From the NCBI GenBank assembly GCA_035294265.1, contig DATGLK010000052.1, forward strand, positions 1 to 55,067: DNA of 55,067 bases. The letters are read 5' to 3'. Source of the DNA: Candidatus Binataceae bacterium. GTDB lineage: Bacteria; Desulfobacterota; Binatia; Binatales; Binataceae. Positions 1-7,569 of the stretch are shown here, piece by piece. How positions within the stretch are numbered: the first letter of the stretch is position 1; the number at the start of each line of letters is the position of its first letter. Under the pieces are notes generated by a model. The model worked only from the letters and a program-made list of their open reading frames with translations. It had not been told where the DNA came from and searched no databases. The translations under genes and the position numbers were made by a program.

Positions 1-186
1 TGGGCCTTCTCACCGCTGCTGTTTCATAACGAGATGAGCGTGCTGCTGATTTTCCTGATGTTCACCAACATGTTCGCCGGCGTGCTGGTGCTGCCAGCCT
101 TCATCGCCTGGTCGCGCACCCGCTTCATCTCCAAGTACGAAACCCAACGCGTGACCCCAACGACGGGCCAACTGGCAACCAATTAA
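1..186 (+). CDS. C-terminal end of an MMPL/RND-family exporter (5' end outside window)
   Basis: Only the last 61 residues are present, and the frame is open to the left edge. They show two hydrophobic stretches separated by a short turn (about residues 12-36 of the fragment) and a charged, hydrophilic tail. This is how MMPL-type RND permeases end: a final transmembrane helix with a Leu-Pro-Ala step, then a basic cytoplasmic tail. The family exports lipids, hopanoids or drugs from the inner membrane using the proton gradient. Because hpnR lies 0.9 kb downstream, a hopanoid or lipid substrate is conceivable, but the fragment does not look like the C terminus of HpnN as I know it. The family call is fairly sure; the substrate cannot be told. 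Confidence 0.72.
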   Translation, partial: WAFSPLLFHNEMSVLLIFLMFTNMFAGVLVLPAFIAWSRTRFISKYETQRVTPTTGQLATN

Positions 187-269
187 TCGCCTCTCGTGCA
201 CCGAGCGCAGCCGGATGTCCACAGGCATCCGGCTGCCGACCTCTTCTTACTTCAACAGGATGGTCAGCA

Positions 270-737
270 ATGGGATGCAGGCGGTGGATTGTGGCAGGCA
301 TGGTAACCTTGATGCTCGGGCTGGGCCCGGTTGAGAAGGCGCAACCCGCTCCCCCCCAATTATCCGGCTATGCGGGACGGCTTCCCGATTCTCAGTTTCT
401 TAACCTGCCGGCGGTCAACCGGCCGCTACACGAGCTGCTTGGCGCCCGTTATACCGCCTTCAGGAACCGCTTCCAGGTGCTATTTCCGATAGGATTGGTA
501 GGACGCGACCTCGTTGCGGAAGCCTGCGTGCGTAGTCAATGCGCCACACGCCGCGCGGCTTTTGCGCTGGATTTGGATACTGGCAAGGTTGCCGCCGCCT
601 TCTTTACCCGTCACACCTTCGAGATCTACGGCGACGCCGACCATCGCTATCTTGATCTGCCACCCGGCCTGCGTCATTGGATAACCCGGGTGACCGACGA
701 AAATTCCCCCGGTCGAATCCAGTTTCAATTTCGCTAG
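270..737 (+). CDS. Secreted hypothetical protein, 155 aa
   Basis: The ATG at 270 is preceded by a weak purine-rich site (CAGGA, about 255). The N terminus has basic residues (Arg4, Arg5), a hydrophobic core at about 7-20 and small residues after it, consistent with a Sec signal peptide cleaved near residue 26. The mature part is about 130 residues with four aromatic/acidic-rich patches and two cysteines close together (near residues 87 and 91) that could form a disulfide. I do not recognise a family. It sits alone between the exporter and hpnR, in the same direction. Coding is supported by the signal peptide and by GC-rich third codon positions; function is unknown. Confidence 0.6.
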   Translation: MGCRRWIVAGMVTLMLGLGPVEKAQPAPPQLSGYAGRLPDSQFLNLPAVNRPLHELLGARYTAFRNRFQVLFPIGLVGRDLVAEACVRSQCATRRAAFALDLDTGKVAAAFFTRHTFEIYGDADHRYLDLPPGLRHWITRVTDENSPGRIQFQFR

Positions 738-1086
738 GTAAACGGGCTCTGATGGCGCCCTAGGGGCGACAAATCACTACGCGCTGCCCGCGCGTTCCAC
801 CCTTAGTCTGCGCGTCGGCTGTCACGGAGAGGTCAGCTAGCGCCGCAAGCCGCGCGCGCGCTGACTTTGCGCCGGTGCCTGTGTCGCGCATCTCGTGGCC
901 GGGGCCGTTTGTTATTTAATGGCAAAGAATACTTGCGTGTCCGAGATCCACGCGCCACAGTTAGAAGCAGCTTTATGCTAATTGATGAAGGTTTGGCCCG
1001 ATATATATCGATGTAAAAAGCGGCCTACAAACCTTTTGGCTGATAATTAAGCAGATAAACTCAAGACTCCAAGAGTGGCGTTACCG
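738..1086. other. Intergenic stretch upstream of hpnR
   Basis: No convincing gene. It begins with a short stem-loop 19 bases after the preceding stop (CGCCC-tag-GGGCG, 756-768) without a T-run. The second half is clearly more AT-rich than its surroundings and contains a perfect 12-base palindrome, CGATATATATCG (999-1010), about 80 bases before the hpnR start. The AT-rich part is the likely promoter region of hpnR. The palindrome may be an operator or chance. Confidence 0.45.
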
Positions 1087-2604
1087 ATGCGTATTCTGTT
1101 GGCCCATCCTGGTCCGCTTACCTACAGCGAGATTTACCTGCGCCTAGAGCCGCTAGGCTTGGAACGGCTGGGCGCGGCGTTGCTGGCCGCCGGCCATGAG
1201 GTCCGTCTGGTGGACCTGCAGGTTTTTTCCGGCGCCGATTATGCCCGCGAGTTGCGCTCCTTCAAGCCGCGTGCGGTGGGGCTATCGCTCAACTATCTGG
1301 CCAACCTACCCGAGGTGGTGGAATTGGCCAAACTGGCCAAAGCCCAGGGCTGCTTTGTATTCGTGGGCGGCCACAGCGCGTCGTTTGTAGCAGGCGAGCT
1401 TATCGAACACGGCGCAGGTGCCATTGATTGCGTGTTGCGCGGCGAAGGGGAGGCAGCGGGCGCGGATTTGATGGAGGCGATCGGGGATCGCGACCTGCTC
1501 CAGGTGCCCGGGGTGGTGACGGCGCAGGGCTTTGGGCCGCCGCCGCGGATGGTGGATTCACTGGAAAGTTTCCTGCCCGCCCGTCATCTGGCCCGCCGCC
1601 GGCGGCGCTATTTTATTGGCATGCTCGACCCTTGCGCCTCGGTGGAATTTACCCGCGGGTGCCCCTGGGACTGCTCGTTTTGCAGCGCATGGACTTTTTA
1701 CGGACGCAGCTATCGCAAGCTGTCACCGGAGGCGGCGGCGCACGAGTTGGCCTCCATCCACGAACCCAACGTATTCATCGTGGACGACGTAGCTTTTGTC
1801 CATCCCGAAGACGGCTTCGCCATCGGGCACGCTTTGGAGCAGCGCCGGATCCGCAAGCGTTATTATCTCGAAACCCGCACCGATGTGCTGTGCCGCAATC
1901 AGGAGGTGTTCGCCTACTGGCGCCGCCTGGGGCTGGAGTACATGTTTTTGGGTCTGGAGGCGATCGACGCCGACGCCCTGCGCGCCCATCGCAAACGCTC
2001 TTCGGTCAGTGTTAACCTGCAAGCTTTGGAAGTGGCGCGCAAATTAGGATTGACGGTCGCGATCAATCTTATCGCCGATCCTGACTGGGACGAGCAACGC
2101 TTCCGTTTCGTCCGCGAATGGGCCCTTTCCATTCCGGAGATCGTCCACTTGACGGTGGCCACTCCCTATCCTGGCACTGAGATTTGGCAAACCGGCGCGC
2201 GTAAACTGACTACCCGCGACTATCGTCTATTCGATATTCAGCATGCGGTACTGCCTACGCGTTTACCGCTGCTTAAATTTTACCAGGAGTTGGTCAAGAC
2301 CCAGGCGGTTATCGATCGCAAGCATCTCGGCTTCGCCGCGCTGCGCGATCTGTCGTGGACTACTCTGGGTCTGCTGCTGCGCGGGCAGACCAATTTCGTG
2401 CGGATGTTATGGAAGTTCAACCAGGTCTACAATGCCGATCGACAGTACGCGGACCATTTCCGCGAGGTTACTTACCAAATTGACCATACCGACAAAGCGG
2501 CCGGCCGCCTTCACAACACCGAACTCTACGTCTATCGCAATCCGGCGGCCACCGAACGAACCAGGGCTATCCACGCCGCACCGGTCGCGATGGGCTCGGG
2601 TTAA
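1087..2604 (+). CDS. hpnR: Hopanoid C-3 methylase HpnR (B12-binding radical SAM)
   Basis: HpnR adds a methyl group at C-3 of the hopanoid A ring using S-adenosylmethionine, a 4Fe-4S cluster and cobalamin. The product, 3-methylhopanoid, is a membrane lipid tied to survival in stationary phase and a source of geological 3-methylhopanes. The N-terminal 130 residues form a B12-binding Rossmann domain. The radical-SAM motif Cys-x3-Cys-x2-Cys lies at residues 192, 196 and 199, in the family-typical context RGCPWDCSFCSAWTFYGRSY. Other family blocks are present, such as FDIQHAVLPTRLPL and RGQTNFVRMLWKFN near the C terminus. Length (505 aa) fits. I prefer ATG 1087, which gives the usual start MRILLAHP, over GTG 1075. 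Two lipoprotein genes follow in the same direction. Confidence 0.93.
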   Translation: MRILLAHPGPLTYSEIYLRLEPLGLERLGAALLAAGHEVRLVDLQVFSGADYARELRSFKPRAVGLSLNYLANLPEVVELAKLAKAQGCFVFVGGHSASFVAGELIEHGAGAIDCVLRGEGEAAGADLMEAIGDRDLLQVPGVVTAQGFGPPPRMVDSLESFLPARHLARRRRRYFIGMLDPCASVEFTRGCPWDCSFCSAWTFYGRSYRKLSPEAAAHELASIHEPNVFIVDDVAFVHPEDGFAIGHALEQRRIRKRYYLETRTDVLCRNQEVFAYWRRLGLEYMFLGLEAIDADALRAHRKRSSVSVNLQALEVARKLGLTVAINLIADPDWDEQRFRFVREWALSIPEIVHLTVATPYPGTEIWQTGARKLTTRDYRLFDIQHAVLPTRLPLLKFYQELVKTQAVIDRKHLGFAALRDLSWTTLGLLLRGQTNFVRMLWKFNQVYNADRQYADHFREVTYQIDHTDKAAGRLHNTELYVYRNPAATERTRAIHAAPVAMGSG

Positions 2605-2629
2605 GCCTCACCCGCGCTGGCTGCCAGTG

Positions 2630-3133
2630 ATGGTATTGGCGGCGGGGTGTGCGCTGGCCAGCGCGCCCTCCCAGTCCTCGTCCGCGGCGCCGCCCTCCCA
2701 GCCCGCCTCCGCCGCGGATGTGCCACCTGGACCATGGGATCCACCGGCCGCCCTGGCGGACTTGGCGCGCACTCCAGGAGTGGTCTTTTCCTTCCGCGAA
2801 GAGCTTAGCCACGACCACGTGACCTTGCCAATGTGGCGCACCGCTTTCGATCCGCGCACCTATGCCGGCCATCCCCTGGGCTACTATCAAGTAACCGCTT
2901 TCGCTTCGGTGGCAATAACGCAAGGCGCCCAAGTTCTAGGTAATTACACCGCGCAAGCGCAAGTGGAACAGCCCTACACCATCTATTCGGGCCCCACCTT
3001 CATGCAACTGGAGCGACGCGCCCGAGCTGAGGTACGCCGGGCTCTGGCGGCCGATCTGGTGAGCGATGCCGCCCGCCTGCGCGCGGCGGTGGCGCACGCT
3101 CGCCAGCCCCCCGTTCAAGGATTTACCGAGTGA
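2630..3133 (+). CDS. Putative lipoprotein, about 167 aa
   Basis: It begins 25 bases after the hpnR stop. The N terminus contains a lipobox-like Leu-Ala-Ala-Gly-Cys directly after the ATG at 2630 (GTG at 2627 is the alternative), followed by a Ser/Pro/Ala-rich linker of about 30 residues, as in exported lipoproteins. The h-region before the cysteine is short from either start; upstream codons would give a better signal peptide (basic residues then WLPVMVLAAGC) but offer no normal start codon, so the true start is uncertain. The folded part (from about residue 35) has no family I recognise. The stop codon overlaps the start of the next lipoprotein gene (GTGA, 3130-3133), so the two are translationally coupled. 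Confidence 0.6.
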   Translation: MVLAAGCALASAPSQSSSAAPPSQPASAADVPPGPWDPPAALADLARTPGVVFSFREELSHDHVTLPMWRTAFDPRTYAGHPLGYYQVTAFASVAITQGAQVLGNYTAQAQVEQPYTIYSGPTFMQLERRARAEVRRALAADLVSDAARLRAAVAHARQPPVQGFTE

Positions 3134-3543
3134 AGGCCCGCGCATGTTGGGTTATGGTTGCGGGCTTGATGCTCGGGGCCTGCGCCAGCAGCGGACCGGC
3201 CTTCAAACCGGTTGCCATCCAGCCGCAAGACGCGGTGATTTACGTCTATCGTCCCTATCGCTTCGGCGGCTCGCTACTCCATCCCGTGGTAACCTGTGGC
3301 TCACTGCGCGCAGCGGTAGGCCCAGGTGGTTACCACGCGTTCGTCGTCAAACCCGGCACGGTACGCTGCCGTGCTTCCACGGACCGGGAAGATCAGGTCG
3401 AGCTGGATATTGCACCTGGAAGCGTCAATTATGTGCAAGAAGAGATTGGTTGGGGCGTTTGGGTCGGCCATCCCCATCTCTATCCGATGGACGCCGACCG
3501 GGCCCAGAACGACGTCCAAAGCTGCTGCAAGCTAGACCAGTAA
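3130..3543 (+). CDS. DUF2846-like lipoprotein, 137 aa
   Basis: It starts with GTG at 3130, overlapping the previous stop by four bases. The N terminus is a clear lipoprotein signal: two basic residues, a hydrophobic core and the lipobox Leu-Gly-Ala-Cys with Cys18 as the lipidated residue. The mature domain starts with a strand pattern AVIYVYRPYRF and continues with Gly-rich turns and a KPGTVRC strand. This resembles DUF2846 lipoproteins, small beta-sandwich proteins of unknown role attached to a membrane. It is the last gene of the hpnR-lipoprotein run and converges on acpS 64 bases away. The family call is moderate; no function can be assigned. Confidence 0.68.
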   Translation: MKARACWVMVAGLMLGACASSGPAFKPVAIQPQDAVIYVYRPYRFGGSLLHPVVTCGSLRAAVGPGGYHAFVVKPGTVRCRASTDREDQVELDIAPGSVNYVQEEIGWGVWVGHPHLYPMDADRAQNDVQSCCKLDQ

Positions 3544-3607
3544 GCGACAACAAGCCTCGCGTTGCATTGGCGGCGATCGCGAAGCGCTCTTGGTCAGAGA
3601 CGCGACA

Positions 3608-3994
3608 CTAGCCCTCGGCGATTACCGCGACCACTGCCTGCTCGGCGCTGTGGCTGATACTGAGGTGAAAGGCGTTGATTCCGCGCCGCGCCGCCAGCGT
3701 AGCCGCTGTGCCCCACAGCTTGATGGTGGGTGGCCGCCCGCGCTCGCGCACCACCTCGATATCGCGCCAGCCTACGCCGGCGCTCCAACCCGTGCCCAAC
3801 GCCTTCATGGTCGCCTCCTTGGCCGCGAAGCGCGCGGCGTAACTTTGGTAGCGCGCCCGCCCGCGGGCCTCGCAGTAGCGAGTCTCGCCGGGCGTGAAGA
3901 TGCGCGCGCAAAAGCGCGGCCCGGTATGCGGACGTTCCAGCGCTTGACGTACCCGCGCCACCTCGATCAAATCGATGCCGCTACCAATTATCAA
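3608..3994 (-). CDS. acpS: Holo-[acyl-carrier-protein] synthase AcpS (TTG start)
   Basis: AcpS transfers 4'-phosphopantetheine from coenzyme A to a serine of acyl carrier protein in the cytoplasm, activating fatty acid synthesis. The product has the family start IIGSGIDLIEV with the Mg2+-binding aspartate at residue 8, and the second hallmark block RFAAKEATMKALGTGW containing the conserved Glu and Lys. Length is 128 aa, normal for the family. The frame stays open 20 codons further upstream, but the family alignment and an AAAGGAG ribosome-binding site 7 bases before TTG 3992-3994 decide the start. It faces the 3Fe-4S ferredoxin gene at 4116. Confidence 0.93.
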   Translation of the reverse strand: MIIGSGIDLIEVARVRQALERPHTGPRFCARIFTPGETRYCEARGRARYQSYAARFAAKEATMKALGTGWSAGVGWRDIEVVRERGRPPTIKLWGTAATLAARRGINAFHLSISHSAEQAVVAVIAEG

Positions 3995-4115
3995 CTTGCC
4001 ACTCCTTTCCAGGTTGAGGACCCTGCCCGGGCACTTGCGCAGCCCGCCCGACAAACCTATTGTGAGGCAATTTCACGAGCAACCCCAACCGATGGTCTCG
4101 GCGCAGGAGGGAGCG

Positions 4116-4346
4116 ATGGCCAAGCTTAAAATCATGGTTGACAAGGAGCTGTGTATCGCCAGCGGCGATTGTGCTGAAACGGCTCCTGCGGTTTTCGGCT
4201 TTGACGCGGAAGGCAAGTCGGAGGTGGTCAACCCCGAGGGCGCGTCCGCAGCGGTAGTAATCTCCGCAGCGCGCAGTTGCCCAGTACGCGCTATCACGGT
4301 GATTGACGAAGAGAGCGGCGCACAACTTTTCCCACCCCAAGCCTGA
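4116..4346 (+). CDS. [3Fe-4S]-type ferredoxin, 76 aa
   Basis: A small soluble electron carrier. Cysteines at residues 13, 19 and 55 follow the pattern Cys-x5-Cys...Cys-Pro. A serine or glycine stands where 4Fe-4S ferredoxins have the second cysteine of CxxCxxC, so a [3Fe-4S] cluster is expected. Ferredoxins with the CxxSGDC-type loop typically deliver electrons to cytochromes P450 in actinobacteria and some proteobacteria. No P450 is seen in this window. The start is ATG 4116 with an AGGAGGG site 5 bases upstream; the frame is open further 5' but that part overlaps acpS antisense. An SMR-like gene follows 50 bases downstream. Confidence 0.88.
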   Translation: MAKLKIMVDKELCIASGDCAETAPAVFGFDAEGKSEVVNPEGASAAVVISAARSCPVRAITVIDEESGAQLFPPQA

Positions 4347-4396
4347 TCGCCAAGCGCGCGTGCACCCGCTCACCCGCGGCTACGCGCCTACACTCT

Positions 4397-4708
4397 ATGG
4401 CACTGTTCGAACTGATCGTGGCCGCCGCGGGCTATGCGCTTGGCGGCTTTTTCATGAAGCTTTCTCACGGACTATCACGACCACTGCCCAGCATTTCCTT
4501 CCTGGTCCTGTTCGTGGCCTCCGCCAGCCTGCAGGCGGTTGCGATGCGCCGCGTCGACCTGGGCTTGGCATACATCTTTGTGCTTGGGGTAGAAGCTTTG
4601 TTTACGCTGGGGCTGAGCCTGTTCGCTCTGCATGAGAGCTGGAGCCCGGCACGCCTGGGCGCGGTGATGCTGGTGTTGGTTGGAATCGCCTGGCTGTCGC
4701 AGACCTAG
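4397..4708 (+). CDS. SMR/EmrE-like four-helix membrane protein lacking the TM1 glutamate
   Basis: 103 residues with four predicted membrane helices (about 3-21, 31-49, 56-77, 84-101). The signature MKLSHGLSRPLPS after helix 1 matches the MKFSEGFTRL loop of small multidrug resistance proteins, and helix 4 ends like that family. In EmrE the essential proton- and drug-binding residue is Glu14. Aligned on the Met-Lys pair, that place is Tyr13 here. The only acidic membrane residues are Glu5 and Glu66, the latter replacing a conserved glycine in helix 3. Canonical proton-coupled drug export is therefore unlikely; a half of a heterodimer or a lipid/metabolite transporter is possible. Fold call good, function unknown. 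Confidence 0.75.
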   Translation: MALFELIVAAAGYALGGFFMKLSHGLSRPLPSISFLVLFVASASLQAVAMRRVDLGLAYIFVLGVEALFTLGLSLFALHESWSPARLGAVMLVLVGIAWLSQT

Positions 4709-4738
4709 CCAGCCCACGGCATGTTGAGCGCCGTTTGC

Positions 4739-5236
4739 CTAGCCGCCTAGGCGATCGGCCTGAAAGATCCCCTCCTCTACCAATCCGCCACCTTGATAGC
4801 ATTCGTAGCTACCGTTCAACTTGCTTCCCCTCAGCCTTCCATTGAAGCGGCAGGTCGAACCGTCGGAAAGAATCTCCACCGTTATGAAAACATTGGCGCC
4901 GCTAACCCAGCCGTTGCTGATACGACCGGCATCATCGGAACCGCCATCGCGACAAATCATATTGCCGTACGAGCAATGATAGGCTCCGCTCAAGTCGGTA
5001 CCGTTTTGACTGAGCGAAATGCTGATCAAATTGATGGCGTTGCATCGCGCCATCGAACCTGTCGCCATCAGCCCGCAATTAGTCACCTGGCTCTGACCAT
5101 CCCAGGTGCCAGTGGCATCCACCGCCGGCACGTTGCTGGCCGGGTGAACGCTGGCACAACCGCCCACGCCGGCCAGCAGGCCGCTGACGATGGTGGCTAT
5201 CAAGATCCGTCTTAAGCCGGTCCAGTACGCTGCCAT
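4739..5236 (-). CDS. Hypothetical lipoprotein, 165 aa
   Basis: From ATG 5236 the protein starts with two arginines, a hydrophobic core and a lipobox Gly-Val-Gly-Gly-Cys near residue 27, so it is an exported lipoprotein. A GTG at 5257 would add seven residues and gives a poorer signal peptide. The mature part opens with GTWDGQS and alternates polar/hydrophobic residues with many Gly, Asn and Ser. Six cysteines (for example in VTNCGLM, MARCN, YHCSYG, MICRD, STCRF and YECYQ) suggest several disulfides in a small beta-barrel. I do not recognise the family. It converges on the SMR-like gene. Confidence 0.62.
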   Translation of the reverse strand: MAAYWTGLRRILIATIVSGLLAGVGGCASVHPASNVPAVDATGTWDGQSQVTNCGLMATGSMARCNAINLISISLSQNGTDLSGAYHCSYGNMICRDGGSDDAGRISNGWVSGANVFITVEILSDGSTCRFNGRLRGSKLNGSYECYQGGGLVEEGIFQADRLGG

Positions 5237-5411
5237 GGCAACTCGTGAATCCAACACATACTGACAAAGCGTCCGCCGCGCAAACCCGCGGGGCTACTTA
5301 GCGATATTTTGTTGCGTGGCGCTAGCGAGCGGTTAGCCTTGGTTGAAAGGCAACGCCTGGCCTGCTCTCGGTTTGAGATTTCAAACCATTTACTAGGTGG
5401 AGGTTTCGCTT

Positions 5412-5893
5412 ATGCGCACAGCTGCACCAATTTCGTTCAAGGTTTCCCTACTTATTGTCGTGCTTGCCCTCCTGGTGGAATTCATTGCCGATCCCGTTCA
5501 AGCCCAGACCCCAACCAAAGCCGCCAAGCTGGTAGCTGCCTCGATCGTTTTTCACACTACCGACCGCGCCAAGCCGGCGGACACCGCGGTGTCTGTCACC
5601 CTAAGCCGGGCCGGAGCGCAAATCGCACAGGTACGCGATCTGACCGGCCGCTTTGATTCCAACTCCACCAACGGTCCCTTCGCCCTGGATGTCGCTACCT
5701 CGATTAGCGCCGACCAATTGCCAGGCTTAACGCCACTGTCAGCTTTGTCCCTAAAAAAAGTGAGACTTGGAAATTCAATTACACCATCCGTTTGACGTTT
5801 TCCGACGGCACCAAGCTGGGTCGCGACGTCAACGATGTAGTACTCACTCAGGACACTCGTACCCGGGTGCAGACCCTAACTCCCACGGCTTGA
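5412..5893 (+). CDS. Secreted beta-rich protein split by a -1 frameshift at an A7 run
   Basis: ATG 5412 has a strong GGAGG site and begins a Sec signal peptide (hydrophobic core 10-28, cleavage after AQA near residue 32). Read straight through, the frame stops at 5795 (127 aa). Reading shifts cleanly by -1 at the seven-A run 5753-5759: the -1 frame then continues without a stop for 44 residues (SETWKFNYTIRLTFSDGT...) to a TGA at 5891-5893, for a 160-residue product. The downstream part has the same beta-strand character and looks like the natural C terminus. The run permits slippage of the A-AAA-AAA type. It may be a programmed or transcriptional slip, a real mutation, or a one-base homopolymer error. 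Family not recognised. Confidence 0.6.
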
Positions 5894-6035
5894 GGGAGGG
5901 CTCTTCTCTCAGGCGATGCCGGCTTATCTCGAAAAGTGGCACCGCGGCCGGTATCGCCTGCGTTTACCTTGCAGCTGCTAAAAAGTGCTCATAAAGCGCT
6001 TAAGAATTCGAGTGCCCGAGGTGCGCCCTTCGATC

Positions 6036-7211
6036 TTACACTGCCTGACCTGCGCACCAGCCACTGGCCCAGGCCCATTGGAAGTTATAACCGCCCAGCC
6101 AGCCGGTCACATCGACGGCTTCGCCGATAAAGTACAAACCAGGGACCTCGCGCACCGCCATTGTGCGCGAAGAAAGAGCAGCCGTATCGACCCCGCCTAC
6201 TGTCACCTCGGCCTTGGCCCATCCCTCCGACTCCGATGCTCGGATAGGGAACCTTTTGAGCCTGCGCGCGAACGCTTGCAAGTCTCGGTCGGACAGGCTG
6301 GCCATTGGGCCTGACAAACCCTGCAGAGCAACCAGCGCGCGGGCCAACCGCGCAGGCATCATCTCGGCCAGCACGGTTTTCAGTTCCGCCGCAGGCCGGC
6401 TGCGCTTGCGGTCCTTGAGCCAGGCCTCGCTATCGACATCAGGTAGGAGGTCGCATCGCACCATATCGCTGGCTTGCCAGTAAGACGAAATCTGAAGTAT
6501 CGCGGGACCTGAAACGCCGCGATGAGTAAACAAGAGATTCTCGCGAAAGGCCTGCCTGCCGCAGCTTACGGAGATTTCGAGCGAAACCCCCGCCAGTTCC
6601 TGGCACAGCGCCAGCGCTTCGCCCTCAACACGAAGCGGCACCAGCCCCGCCCGCGGCTCGATTACTCGCAGACCGAATCGGCGGGCAACATCATAAGCAA
6701 AGCCACTAGCGCCAAGCTTAGGAATCGACAGGCCGCCGGTGGCAATCACCAAGGCCGCAGCCTCCAGCGCGCCTCTAGCCGTGGCAAGGCAAAAACCATT
6801 GGCATGGACAATCTCCCTCAGCGCGCAATTGAGTCGAATCTCGACCCCGGCCTGGGCGCACTCGTGCAGCAACATTTCGACAATCTGGCGTGCCGAACCA
6901 TCGCAAAACAATTGTCCGAGGGTTTTTTCATGATAGGCGATTCCATGGCGTTCGACCAAAGCGATGAAATCGGATGGCGTGTAACGGCTAAGGGCCGACT
7001 TGCAAAAATGTGGATTGACAGAAAGAAACCGCTCCGCGCTCACCTCGCGATTGGTAAAATTACACCGCCCTCCACCGGAAATCAGGATTTTCGCTCCCAC
7101 TTGCGGGCCATGTTCAAGGACGCAAACGCGCCGGCCCCGCTGGCCGGCGGTAAGGGCGCACATCAGGCCGGCCGCCCCCGCACCAACGACCACCGCGTCG
7201 AACTTTTCCAT
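6036..7211 (-). CDS. BaiN/YhiN (HI0933-like) FAD-dependent oxidoreductase
   Basis: A 391-residue flavoprotein. The N terminus carries the FAD-binding dinucleotide fold VVGAGAAGLMCALTA (about residues 8-22) followed by a glutamate at the end of strand 2. The family-specific stretch KILISGGGRCNFTN (about 41-54) marks the HI0933/YhiN group, named BaiN-like after a gut bile-acid dehydroxylation enzyme. The C-terminal motif LYFIGEAVDVTGWLGGYNFQWAWASG closes the FAD site. Most members have no proven substrate, so the physiological reaction is unknown. The start ATG at 7211 places it back-to-back with the Fur-box/bfd promoter, only 47 bases from the box, so it could share iron-dependent control. Family call confident. 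Confidence 0.9.
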   Translation of the reverse strand: MEKFDAVVVGAGAAGLMCALTAGQRGRRVCVLEHGPQVGAKILISGGGRCNFTNREVSAERFLSVNPHFCKSALSRYTPSDFIALVERHGIAYHEKTLGQLFCDGSARQIVEMLLHECAQAGVEIRLNCALREIVHANGFCLATARGALEAAALVIATGGLSIPKLGASGFAYDVARRFGLRVIEPRAGLVPLRVEGEALALCQELAGVSLEISVSCGRQAFRENLLFTHRGVSGPAILQISSYWQASDMVRCDLLPDVDSEAWLKDRKRSRPAAELKTVLAEMMPARLARALVALQGLSGPMASLSDRDLQAFARRLKRFPIRASESEGWAKAEVTVGGVDTAALSSRTMAVREVPGLYFIGEAVDVTGWLGGYNFQWAWASGWCAGQAV

Positions 7212-7257
7212 CTACTAAAAATTATTAAACGGCTACTTGCCAAACCAGGCGATTGTT

Positions 7258-7276
7258 GATAATGATTCTCAATATC
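7258..7276 (+). promoter_or_regulatory. Fur box upstream of bfd
   Basis: The 19 bases GATAATGATTCTCAATATC agree at 16 of 19 positions with the classical Fur box GATAATGATAATCATTATC. The site lies 13 bases before the bfd start and between the divergent flavoprotein gene and bfd, exactly where an iron-responsive repressor would act. This predicts repression of bfd when iron is plentiful. The match is read directly; binding is inferred. Confidence 0.82.
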
Positions 7277-7288
7277 TGAGGTGTCCGC

Positions 7289-7492
7289 ATGTATGTCTGT
7301 GTCTGTAATGCCCTAACCGACCGCCAACTCCGCTCGCGCGCCGCGAGCGCCGAATCGGTCGCCGCGCTGTATCGCGCGATGGCTGTACGCCCAGCCTGCG
7401 GCAAGTGCGTACCCTCGATGCGCACGTTTTTGCAGCCCTCCCAGCAGCAAGCGGCCGCACGTACCCCGTTGGAATGCGCTAGCAAAGGGTGA
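7289..7492 (+). CDS. bfd: Bacterioferritin-associated ferredoxin Bfd-like [2Fe-2S] protein
   Basis: A 67-residue protein with the Bfd pattern: Cys4-x-Cys6 at the N terminus (MYVCVCNALTD) and Cys37-x2-Cys40 (ACGKC). These bind one [2Fe-2S] cluster. Bfd docks on bacterioferritin and passes electrons to the heme, so that stored ferric iron is reduced and released when iron is short. It is preceded by a near-consensus Fur box ending 12 bases before the ATG and followed 77 bases later by bfr, the expected partner. Length and spacing are normal. Strong call. Confidence 0.92.
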   Translation: MYVCVCNALTDRQLRSRAASAESVAALYRAMAVRPACGKCVPSMRTFLQPSQQQAAARTPLECASKG

Positions 7493-7569
7493 CAAGGCAT
7501 CCACCCATCCCTGCGACCCCCGCATCGCCGTTTCTGTGATAGGCTAACCAATTGGCAGGAGGCTGGTCG

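Noticed and set aside
2243-2629. Upstream extension of the first lipoprotein frame within hpnR
   Set aside because: It lies in a second frame of hpnR, whose own motifs are conserved to its C terminus; only the part after the hpnR stop is supported.
6522-7259. Long plus-strand frame (about 245 aa) opposite the BaiN-type flavoprotein
   Set aside because: It is the antisense shadow of a well-supported FAD enzyme; no domain, signal peptide or ribosome-binding site supports it.
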